A DNA stretch of 6,486 bases from Candidatus Komeilibacteria bacterium RIFCSPLOWO2_01_FULL_45_10 (GTDB taxonomy: Bacteria; Patescibacteriota; Patescibacteriia; UBA1558; UBA10009): NCBI GenBank assembly GCA_001818835.1, contig MHKL01000005.1, positions 13,856 through 20,341 on the forward strand, in the 5' to 3' direction. The notes below the pieces were generated by a model. It saw only the letters and a program-made list of their open reading frames with translations, did no database searches and was not told the origin of the DNA. Below, in pieces: positions 1-4,549 of the stretch; positions within the stretch are counted from its first letter, which is position 1, and each line of letters starts with the position of its first letter. Position numbers and translations under genes: made by a program.

Positions 1-53
1 ATAAACCTTTTAAACGTAAAGAAAAATCAATAACTTGAGGTTATCCACCACTA

Positions 54-59
54 ATTATA
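54..59 (-). promoter_or_regulatory. possible divergent extended -10 promoter (leftward)
   Basis: On the minus strand the sequence reads TGTTATAAT, a perfect -10 hexamer with an upstream TG. At the usual 17-base distance the -35 is poor (TTCCCT). A perfect TTGACA exists at 77-72, but only 12 bases from the -10, which is too close for a canonical pair. It would transcribe leftward out of the window, so no target gene is visible. The TGnTATAAT form matches the stronger promoters elsewhere in this window. Confidence 0.35.
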
Positions 60-86
60 ACACTCTTAGAATGTCAAGGGAATGTC

Positions 87-114
87 TTGTAAAAATCCAG
101 AATTTCTCTATAAT
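87..114 (+). promoter_or_regulatory. promoter of tRNA-Pro and the TIM-barrel gene
   Basis: The -35 is TTGTAA (87-92), the spacer is 16 bases and the -10 is a perfect TATAAT (109-114). The expected start near G121 leaves a leader of about 4 nt before the mature tRNA, as expected for a tRNA gene. The ten bases CTATAATAAG around the -10 recur in the two other strong promoters of the window (minus strand, 1290-1318 and 4588-4616). Confidence 0.8.
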
Positions 115-124
115 AAGCAAGTGT

Positions 125-202
125 CGGGGTGTGGCCCAGCTGGTCTAAGGCGCATGCATGGGGTGCATGAGATCGGAGGTTCAAATCCTCTCACCCCGAC
201 CA
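125..202 (+). tRNA. tRNA-Pro, anticodon GGG, CCA encoded
   Basis: Folded by hand this is a complete cloverleaf. The acceptor stem CGGGGTG (125-131) pairs with CACCCCG (192-198), and C1-G72 is the pair typical of bacterial proline tRNAs. The D arm has GCC (134-136) with GGC (149-151) and the GG loop bases. The anticodon stem CATGC (153-157) pairs perfectly with GCATG (165-169), and the loop carries anticodon GGG at 160-162. The T arm has GGAGG/CCTCT around TTCAAAT. The discriminator is A199 and the CCA end (200-202) is encoded. It reads CCC and CCU codons. The fourth D-stem pair (C137 opposite A148) is a mismatch. Confidence 0.96.
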
Positions 203-246
203 CTTCAAATATTACTACCGTTGCTAATTCTCAAATAAAACCTCAA

Positions 247-951
247 ATGAAACCAATTATCGGTTTTTCTCTTAATGGTTTATATCGCTGGTCTAAAGAC
301 CTTGATTTTTTATTGAAAAATCTACGCCAAAATGTGCCAGCCGCCCAAGCCATTGAGCTTTCACACCACTGGACTCTAAAAGAAATCCTGAAGAATGCCC
401 GCCATCTCAAACGCTACCGTTTTCGTTCTTTTCATTTGCCGAAAAAAAATTATCCGCAATGGATTAAAGATTTGAATCAACACCAGCGTCAATTAAATCT
501 CAATCACTTGGTGATTCACCCAAACGTTATTAAAAACTGGGCGGCGATTATTGAAAGCAAAATTCCGATTGCCGCGGAAAACATGGACAAATACAAAAAG
601 AAGTTTAAAACCATGGCTGAAATGGCTAAACTGTTCAGGCAACGGCCCGCTCTAAAATTATGTCTGGACATCAACCATCTAGCGACCCAGTTCCCGGGCC
701 AAATGGCGTTCTGGCAAAAAAAATTCAAAAAACAAATCAAGGAAATTCATCTTTCGGCCATTAACAGAAATTATTACTCCTTTGCCAAACAACCGAAACA
801 CGCCCTCTGCCTTTTTGACAAAAATATTCTTAAAGGATTAAAAATTAAAGACCGGCCGGTGATTTTGGAGGGGGCGGTTCCGGCCGGCCGCTGGGATTTG
901 GCTAAAAAAGAATTTGCCCTGGTCAACGCCCATTTAAAAACGCTAAAATAA
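247..951 (+). CDS. metal-dependent TIM-barrel protein (AP endonuclease family 2 / xylose isomerase-like)
   Basis: A 234-residue protein resembling the endonuclease IV / sugar isomerase TIM-barrel group. The metal-ligand pattern appears in order: H63 (FHLP), H91 (IHPN), E111 (AAENMD), D141 and H144 (CLDINH), H168 (IHLSA), H185, and E208 (VILEG). Endonuclease IV has the same series (H, H, E, DxxH, H, DxH, E), but the Asp expected two residues before H185 is Pro183 here. The length is short of the roughly 285 residues of endonuclease IV. Either an abasic-site endonuclease or a sugar isomerase/epimerase is possible; the sequence alone does not decide. I start at the ATG at 247 because the frame upstream runs straight through the tRNA gene. 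No Shine-Dalgarno sequence is visible, so it is probably cotranscribed with the tRNA and exposed by tRNA 3' processing. The hairpin at 974-1001 ends the unit. Confidence 0.85.
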   Translation: MKPIIGFSLNGLYRWSKDLDFLLKNLRQNVPAAQAIELSHHWTLKEILKNARHLKRYRFRSFHLPKKNYPQWIKDLNQHQRQLNLNHLVIHPNVIKNWAAIIESKIPIAAENMDKYKKKFKTMAEMAKLFRQRPALKLCLDINHLATQFPGQMAFWQKKFKKQIKEIHLSAINRNYYSFAKQPKHALCLFDKNILKGLKIKDRPVILEGAVPAGRWDLAKKEFALVNAHLKTLK

Positions 952-973
952 CTCTTACTCGCCATCTATTATA

Positions 974-1001
974 AAAACCACTTCCTCATAGAAGTGGTTT
1001 T
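974..1001. terminator. bidirectional intrinsic terminator hairpin
   Basis: A perfect 11-bp stem (974-984 with 991-1001) encloses a 6-base loop. On the plus strand it follows the TIM-barrel stop codon by 22 bases and ends in TTTT. On the minus strand the right arm runs into TTTTTATAAT, a better T tract. The same hairpin could therefore also stop a transcript coming from the ncRNA promoter at 1290-1318. Confidence 0.8.
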
Positions 1002-1068
1002 GAAATTTGGAATTTGAGATTTGAAATTTGTTTGGAAATTGGGATTTGGGATTTGGAATTTGAATTAA
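1001..1068. repeat. degenerate gaatttg/gatttgg tandem repeat
   Basis: About 68 bases made of variants of a 7-10 base unit: gaaatttg, gaatttg, gatttg, gggatttg, ggaatttg. There is no stop-free reading frame of interest, and the minus-strand translation is the low-complexity N-S-K-S-Q-I-P type seen as spurious ORFs in many environmental genomes. It fills the gap between the terminator and the 3' end of the candidate ncRNA. Confidence 0.75.
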
Positions 1069-1071
1069 ATA

Positions 1072-1283
1072 GCCCTACCAAAATTGGCATGATTGGAAGT
1101 TCCTTTGCTCCATATGTGCCACGCAAGTTATGCAAGTTAATCAAGCTTTTAGGGCTTAATTCAGTAACCGACAAAACGCGCGTTGCGGCAGCTGGGTGTT
1201 CGCAGTTTTGACCCACGGGCCAAAACAATTAAAACTCCCAATAATTTTGGTTGTAGAGCTCCAATCTGCCTTAAAGGTAGGGC
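1072..1283 (-). ncRNA. candidate structured RNA, ~212 nt rod, family unknown
   Basis: A strong minus-strand promoter predicts +1 at 1283, the first base of GCCCTACC (1283-1276). Its exact complement GGTAGGGC lies at 1079-1072. Going inward, more colinear pairings are visible: 1270-1260 with 1097-1086 (11 bp with one bulged base), 1259-1256 with 1110-1107 (4 bp), 1239-1237 with 1154-1152 plus 1232-1227 with 1161-1156 (3 + 6 bp), and 1210-1201 with 1180-1172 (9 bp with one bulge) around a 20-base apical loop. The unpaired middle is asymmetric: about 16 bases on the 5' side (1255-1240) and about 41 on the 3' side (1111-1151). A long rod with a large central bubble near 200 nt recalls 6S RNA in shape, but I see no sequence identity. 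Hallmarks of tmRNA, RNase P RNA and SRP RNA are absent. There is no convincing ORF with a ribosome site. The 3' end could form by processing, or at the terminator at 974-1001. Confidence 0.6.
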
Positions 1284-1289
1284 ACCCTT

Positions 1290-1318
1290 ATTATAGCACG
1301 CCCGAAAATGACCGGCAA
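1290..1318 (-). promoter_or_regulatory. strong extended -10 promoter of the candidate ncRNA
   Basis: On the minus strand: -35 TTGCCG (1318-1313), a spacer of exactly 17 bases, TG at 1298-1297 and a perfect TATAAT (1295-1290). The canonical +1 falls on G1283, the first base of the closing stem of the candidate RNA. The bases CTATAATAAG around the -10 are shared with the promoters of the tRNA and of the response regulator. Confidence 0.8.
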
Positions 1319-1329
1319 TATAAAATAAA

Positions 1330-1358
1330 GGGGGTTCTTCTAAATAACAAGAACCCCC
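1330..1358 (-). terminator. intrinsic terminator of the small cysteine-bearing gene
   Basis: A perfect 10-bp GC-rich stem, GGGGGTTCTT (1330-1339) with AAGAACCCCC (1349-1358), encloses a 9-base loop. On the minus strand it is followed by TTTATTTTATA, whereas on the plus strand no T run follows. It sits 13 bases downstream of the stop codon of the 1372-1605 gene and just before the -35 of the next promoter, insulating the two units. Confidence 0.88.
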
Positions 1359-1371
1359 ACGAAAACCGGTT

Positions 1372-1605
1372 TTAAGAAACTAGGCCCAGTGCCTTTCTGA
1401 TGTCCTTAATGGTCAAAAGCGGCTGTTCAAGAACCGAAAGCATTGGCAAACTGCCCAGATTAACCGGCGCGCAGCCATTGCTGCAGGAACCCTGGATTTT
1501 CCTTTCCGTCTGGACGCAACCGCCCAAATCGCCCGGGGGCATTGGGCTGTCAGTGGCTGCCCAAACCTTGGTAATCCGCTCACCGCAAGTGCATTTTGTC
1601 TGCAT
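1372..1605 (-). CDS. small cysteine-bearing protein, function unknown
   Basis: I do not recognise this 77-residue protein. It is soluble, with no membrane segment or signal peptide. The N-terminal half carries five cysteines: C5 and C7 (CTCG), C30, and C41 and C45 (CSNGC). A Pro/Gly-rich stretch (SPMPPGDLGG) lies between the first two groups. The C-terminal third (LTIKDIRKALGLVS) looks helical. The CxC and CxxxC groups could bind a metal or form disulfides, but no known zinc or Fe-S signature fits. The ATG at 1605 is chosen because GGAGG lies 5 bases before it. A TTG at 1617 in the same frame would start 12 bases upstream and consume that site. The gene is monocistronic, with the strongest ribosome site in the window and its own terminator. 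Other frames are open over this GC-richer stretch, but only this one has both signals. Confidence 0.72.
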   Translation of the reverse strand: MQTKCTCGERITKVWAATDSPMPPGDLGGCVQTERKIQGSCSNGCAPVNLGSLPMLSVLEQPLLTIKDIRKALGLVS

Positions 1606-1610
1606 CTTTC

Positions 1611-1615
1611 CCTCC
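1611..1615 (-). promoter_or_regulatory. Shine-Dalgarno site that fixes the start at 1605
   Basis: The minus strand reads GGAGG followed by GAAAG and ATG, a consensus site at ideal spacing. It stands out because the other starts in the window have little or no Shine-Dalgarno sequence. Confidence 0.85.
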
Positions 1616-1690
1616 AAAATAATGATTTGTTATTATTGTTCAAAAATCTTAATCCATGAATTTCCCGAACTAAAATCTTTAAACAATCTA

Positions 1691-1735
1691 CCCTGAACCA
1701 CTCCCCCTCGACTGCGCTCGGGGTCGGGTTCAGGG
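1691..1735. repeat. 45-bp palindromic element (REP-like)
   Basis: CCCTGAACC (1691-1699) and GGTTCAGGG (1727-1735) form a perfect 9-bp outer stem. Inside, CCCC and GGGG flank the core tcgactgcgctc, giving a second stem. It is clearly more GC-rich than the surrounding spacer. Cores of this 'tcgactgcgctcggg' kind are scattered through many bacterial genomes as short dispersed palindromes. No copy elsewhere in this window confirms that it is repeated here. Confidence 0.6.
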
Positions 1736-1742
1736 ATAAATA

Positions 1743-1768
1743 AAAACTAGCCCCTGATGGCTAGTTTT
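1743..1768. terminator. bidirectional terminator hairpin
   Basis: A perfect 10-bp stem, AAAACTAGCC (1743-1752) with GGCTAGTTTT (1759-1768), encloses the loop CCTGAT. T-rich tracts follow on both strands: TTTTTATTTAT on the minus strand and AAATTTTTATTTATTT on the plus strand. Since both neighbouring genes are on the minus strand, it most likely serves as a second terminator of the operon ending at 1947. Confidence 0.72.
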
Positions 1769-1824
1769 AAATTTTTATTTATTTCAAATCAACTAACCAC
1801 CAGGCAAGCTAGGTAAAATAGAAA

Positions 1825-1873
1825 AAGAAACCAAAATTGTTGATTTGGCTGAAAATCTGATTTTTGGTTTCTT
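1825..1873 (-). terminator. long hairpin downstream of the tmk-like gene, probable terminator
   Basis: A perfect 12-bp stem (1825-1836 with 1862-1873, AAGAAACCAAAA/TTTTGGTTTCTT) encloses a smaller stem GATTT/AAATC around GGCTGA. On the minus strand it is followed by TTTCTATTTT. It lies about 75 bases past the stop at 1947 and is followed by a second hairpin at 1743-1768, so the operon end appears to have tandem stops. The rest of the 1606-1946 spacer holds only AT-rich sequence. Confidence 0.55.
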
Positions 1874-1946
1874 GACTAATCATAATAGTATTATTTAGTT
1901 TAGCAAAAATAAACTTATTGTCAAATTAAAATTGTGGATAATTAAA

Positions 1947-2537
1947 TTATACATCCCTAAAAACCAAATGAATAATTCTCGCCACTGTTTTACCAATATC
2001 ATCTGAGTTGTTATTGATAATATGAGGATGAAATCTTACTAGCTCTTTTTCCATCCGATCAACTAAACTTCCCCTCTTTTTTCTTTTAAAATCATCCTTT
2101 AGTGAGGTTTTTCTTCTTTCAATTCTCGCTAATCTCACCTTTTCATTAGTTTTTATCAAAAAATAAAAATCTGGCCAAACTATTGGCAGATTATTTAACT
2201 TAAAAAAATTCTGATAATTTGCTCCCCTTATTTTATGGTAAGCTAAAGTTGAATAAATATAACGATCGCAAATCACCCATTTTGATTTCAATAACTCATT
2301 AATTATCCCTGATTTAAATATTGACGATGATAAATAAAAAAATAAACTTGCAGAGGAGGGGGTATTATTTTTAATAAATGGCTTCAATTTATTATAACCG
2401 CCATTCTCATCTTCAGCTTCCTTTTCATAATGAATTGCCGGTATTCCTCTTTTAGCCAATTCTTTTTTAAAAGTCAGGGAAAGGGTGGTTTTGCCAACGC
2501 CGTCTATACCTTCAAAAACTATCAGTTTACCTTTCAT
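1947..2537 (-). CDS. thymidylate-kinase-like nucleotide kinase (atypical)
   Basis: A 196-residue P-loop kinase of the thymidylate kinase group. Visible motifs are the Walker A segment FEGIDGVGKTT (8-18), the DRY motif at 91-93 with a following serine (DRYIYS), the strand PDFYFLIK (122-129) where Tmk has its conserved PD strand, and an Arg/Lys-rich lid (140-156). The family would transfer a phosphate from ATP to dTMP in the cytoplasm. However, the segments that normally bind dTMP are unusual: the REPGGT-like motif after the second strand is replaced by EKEAEDENGG (39-48), and the ADRxxH-type helix reads FFYLSSSIFKSG. The substrate may therefore differ (another nucleotide or a deoxynucleoside). 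The start codon overlaps the stop of the UPF0371 gene by ATGA (2534-2537), implying coupled translation. It is the last gene of the unit. If the genome has no other tmk, dTMP kinase is the default reading. Confidence 0.82.
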   Translation of the reverse strand: MKGKLIVFEGIDGVGKTTLSLTFKKELAKRGIPAIHYEKEAEDENGGYNKLKPFIKNNTPSSASLFFYLSSSIFKSGIINELLKSKWVICDRYIYSTLAYHKIRGANYQNFFKLNNLPIVWPDFYFLIKTNEKVRLARIERRKTSLKDDFKRKKRGSLVDRMEKELVRFHPHIINNNSDDIGKTVARIIHLVFRDV

Positions 2538-3547
2538 AACATTTTTAAAACTTCTCTTACCCGATTTAGTATCTTTCCATCTTCTTGACCTCGCTGTACT
2601 TCAAATTTATAGCGTATTAATCTCCTGGCGATTTCAGCAGCCGCTTCTCTTTGGACAACCTCATCATTAATAATGCCCTTGGAAATCATATTAATGCCCA
2701 TGTGGGTGGCCGATGTTAAAGTTCTAAGATGCCGACCTCTTTCTTTAAACTTTCTTGCTAATTGACGAAGAAGTTCATAATTATCAAGATCGCGTTGATA
2801 TGAAGTAGCTCTGCCGTGACGCTTGTCCTTCAATACTACATCGTAAAAATCAGCGGCAGCTGCCATATAAGCTATGTTTAACGGGTGGCTGACAGGCAAA
2901 TCATGAACGGGAAAAGTTTCAAACTTTAAATAACGAGGTGAGTTCCCCGACTTAAGTTCGTGATAAAGCTGACTTAAACAAATACCAAACTTACCGCTAC
3001 CGCCGCCCGGGCTGATTATAAAAACCAATTTTTTTTGTGTCTTAATAAAAGGATTTATCTGATAACCATTAAAATTTACTTTCTGATACTGATACTTATC
3101 AATGCTATAAAAACGGTACGTTGATACCTTTAATGATTTAAGCTTATTTTCAAAAGCTTTAATTAATGGGGATATCTCCTTTCGGCGATCTAGTAAACTT
3201 AATACTACATTTTTTATAATTACACCTTTATTTTTAAATTCTTTAAGCAACCTGATTGTCTCTAAATCATAAGTAATCTGAAAATCCCCTCTGATTCTTT
3301 GTTTAATTATATCTTGTGAAGAAACAACAAAGATTAATTCACTTTTCTTATAGAACTTCTTAATCAGCTCAAATTTAGTATCTTCGCGGTAACCGGGTAA
3401 AACCCTGGCAGAATGCTTATCATTAATTATTTTTCCGCCGACTTCAATGTAAAGTCTATCAGAAGAGGAGTTAATAAAAGATTGTAGTTCCTTTGATTGA
3501 TAATATAAATATTTATCCGTATCAAAACCGCTCTCTTGTCCTTTCAT
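2534..3547 (-). CDS. short UPF0371/DUF1846 family protein
   Basis: A 337-residue protein that I recognise as DUF1846 (UPF0371) from several conserved blocks: GFDTDKYL (7-14), YIEVGGKI (33-40) with ARVLPGY (47-53), QRIRGDFQITYD (83-94), SPGGGSGK (179-186) with LSQLYHE (191-197), KFETFPVHDLP (208-218), HPLNIAY (221-227) and THMGINM (281-287). The SPGGGSGK block follows a hydrophobic strand (LVFIIS) and precedes a helix, so it resembles a P loop, although the Ser/Thr after the lysine is Phe. The biochemical role of the family is unknown to me. Members I recall are close to 500 residues. This one stops shortly after the EAAAEIARRLIRY helix, so the C-terminal domain is missing, apparently by natural shortening since the stop is part of an ATGA overlap with the next gene. 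It lies between ndk (20-base gap) and a tmk-like gene, which suggests a role in nucleotide metabolism. Confidence 0.88.
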   Translation of the reverse strand: MKGQESGFDTDKYLYYQSKELQSFINSSSDRLYIEVGGKIINDKHSARVLPGYREDTKFELIKKFYKKSELIFVVSSQDIIKQRIRGDFQITYDLETIRLLKEFKNKGVIIKNVVLSLLDRRKEISPLIKAFENKLKSLKVSTYRFYSIDKYQYQKVNFNGYQINPFIKTQKKLVFIISPGGGSGKFGICLSQLYHELKSGNSPRYLKFETFPVHDLPVSHPLNIAYMAAAADFYDVVLKDKRHGRATSYQRDLDNYELLRQLARKFKERGRHLRTLTSATHMGINMISKGIINDEVVQREAAAEIARRLIRYKFEVQRGQEDGKILNRVREVLKML

Positions 3548-3567
3548 ATCTTTTTGAAAATAATTAT

Positions 3568-4167
3568 TTAAAACATTACTGCTTCATCAGCTCGCTTGTA
3601 ATCATAAATCTCTCCTTGGTGAAACCATAGCTGCTCTTCAAAACTTGCTTCTTCAATGGAACTAGAGGCATGAATCATATTTTTAACCGTTCTTTTATTT
3701 AAATTAGCTAAAATAGGAGAATCTAAGGAATAATCACCGCGAATCGTGCCTGGCGTAGCAAAACGAGGCAAGGTATTGCCAACCATCATCCTGACCGCAT
3801 CAACGGCATGCACCCCTTGTAGTAAAACAACTACTATTGGTCCAGAAGTTAAAAACTCCATATTCCACTGACGCACCATTTTACCAATCTCATAAGAATC
3901 CTTTGTGCCTAACTCCTCATTAGGATCCAGACCATATTCTTCATAACTTTTTAATGTCTTCTGACCAACGGCACTTAAATAATCCCGATTATTGGGATAG
4001 TGTTTTGCCACTAAATCCTTTTTTACCCAGACCATTTTTAAGGCAATTATTTTTAAACCAGCTTTTTCAAATCGCGATAAAATCTCCCCGATTAAAGCTC
4101 TTTGAACAGCGTCTGGCTTTAGAAGAATAACTGTTTTCTCTCTTTTAGGATCTCTAATCTTTTTCAT
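3568..4167 (-). CDS. ndk: nucleoside diphosphate kinase with two insertions
   Basis: A 199-residue NDP kinase, which makes NTPs from NDPs through a phosphohistidine. Family motifs are TVILLKPDA (12-20, with Lys17), TSGP (107-110), NTLPRFATPGTIRGD (131-145) and the active-site block N163-M-I-H166-A-S-S-S. H166 is the expected phosphorylated residue. Most bacterial enzymes have NxxHGSDS, so the Gly after His is Ala and the Asp is Ser here. The usual length is about 130-150. The excess comes from roughly 35 extra residues between the HY of the first helix and TSGP (about 59-104) and about 12 between RGD and the active site (147-161). The start lies 4 bases after the response regulator stop, with no clear Shine-Dalgarno sequence. 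It is probably transcribed from the promoter at 4588-4616 together with its neighbours. Confidence 0.95.
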   Translation of the reverse strand: MKKIRDPKREKTVILLKPDAVQRALIGEILSRFEKAGLKIIALKMVWVKKDLVAKHYPNNRDYLSAVGQKTLKSYEEYGLDPNEELGTKDSYEIGKMVRQWNMEFLTSGPIVVVLLQGVHAVDAVRMMVGNTLPRFATPGTIRGDYSLDSPILANLNKRTVKNMIHASSSIEEASFEEQLWFHQGEIYDYKRADEAVMF

Positions 4168-4171
4168 ATAT

Positions 4172-4549
4172 TTATTTTAAATGTTGTTTGATTTTATCAA
4201 CCACTTCGGCTGGCGTCAGGTTGGCTTTGACTAAATAGCCGTCCGCGCCTAAGGCCTTGCCTTTGCCCACGTCTTCGTCCTGGCCCAAATTAGTCAAAAG
4301 AATAATGGGCACTCCCTTGGTTTTGGGATCGGCTTTCAGTTTTTTCAGAACGGAAAAGCCGTCCAGTTTCGGCAAAATAATGTCCAACAGTATCAAATCG
4401 GGCTTTTCCGCCAAAGCCAGTGCCAGACCGGTTTCGCCGTCCAAGGCCTTGCGGATGTTAAAACCCTCGTTTTTAAACTTGGTTTCATACATGTTGGCCA
4501 GCATTTCCTCGTCTTCAATTAAAAGGATGTTGGGTTGTTTTGTTGGCAT
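4172..4549 (-). CDS. single-domain response regulator (CheY-like receiver)
   Basis: A 125-residue stand-alone receiver domain with no output domain. The acidic pair is E12-D13, the phospho-acceptor is D56 (LILLDIILP), the switch residue is T86 (LLTNL) and the conserved lysine is K108 (YLVKA), so it should be able to accept phosphate. It probably acts through protein-protein contact or in a phosphorelay. No histidine kinase is in the window, so the partner is unknown. Its first 31 bases overlap the end of the metallo-beta-lactamase gene in another frame. The promoter at 4588-4616 gives it a leader of about 32 bases without a clear Shine-Dalgarno sequence. The 4-base gap to ndk indicates cotranscription. 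No functional link of this receiver to nucleotide metabolism or DNA uptake is evident. Confidence 0.95.
   Translation of the reverse strand: MPTKQPNILLIEDEEMLANMYETKFKNEGFNIRKALDGETGLALALAEKPDLILLDIILPKLDGFSVLKKLKADPKTKGVPIILLTNLGQDEDVGKGKALGADGYLVKANLTPAEVVDKIKQHLK

Noticed and set aside
41..49. TTATCCACC, one mismatch from a DnaA box
   Set aside because: It is a single site without a cluster, AT-rich unwinding element or dnaA/dnaN gene, so an origin is not supported.
82..246. Upstream extension of the TIM-barrel frame to an ATG at 82
   Set aside because: The extra 55 codons are the translated tRNA-Pro gene and its promoter, and the conserved protein begins at the ATG at 247.
1123..1139. 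Direct repeat gcaagtta twice at 9-base spacing
   Set aside because: Only two copies lie within the unpaired side of the candidate RNA, so it is not a CRISPR or satellite array; it may simply be part of the bubble.
986..1228. 80-codon minus-strand ORF, and the overlapping 65-codon plus-strand ORF at 1014-1211
   Set aside because: Both translate the tandem repeat and the candidate ncRNA. Neither has a ribosome site or protein-like composition.
1072..1283. Assignment of the candidate RNA to tmRNA, RNase P RNA or SRP RNA
   Set aside because: There is no tRNA-like TTCAAAT 3' end or tag frame ending in Ala-Ala stop, no GAGGAAAGTCC block, and no SRP GGAA/AGCAG loop in either orientation.
1362..1373. 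Perfect 12-base palindrome AAAACCGGTTTT across the stop of the small gene
   Set aside because: It is short, has no loop, and is next to a much better terminator; it is probably chance or part of the gene end.
1606..1617. TTG at 1617 as start of the small cysteine protein
   Set aside because: It would use up the GGAGG site that sits perfectly before the ATG at 1605.
1400..1696. 98-codon plus-strand ORF and 76-codon minus-strand ORF across the cysteine-protein gene
   Set aside because: Neither has a Shine-Dalgarno sequence, and the terminator at 1330-1358 is oriented for the chosen minus-strand frame.
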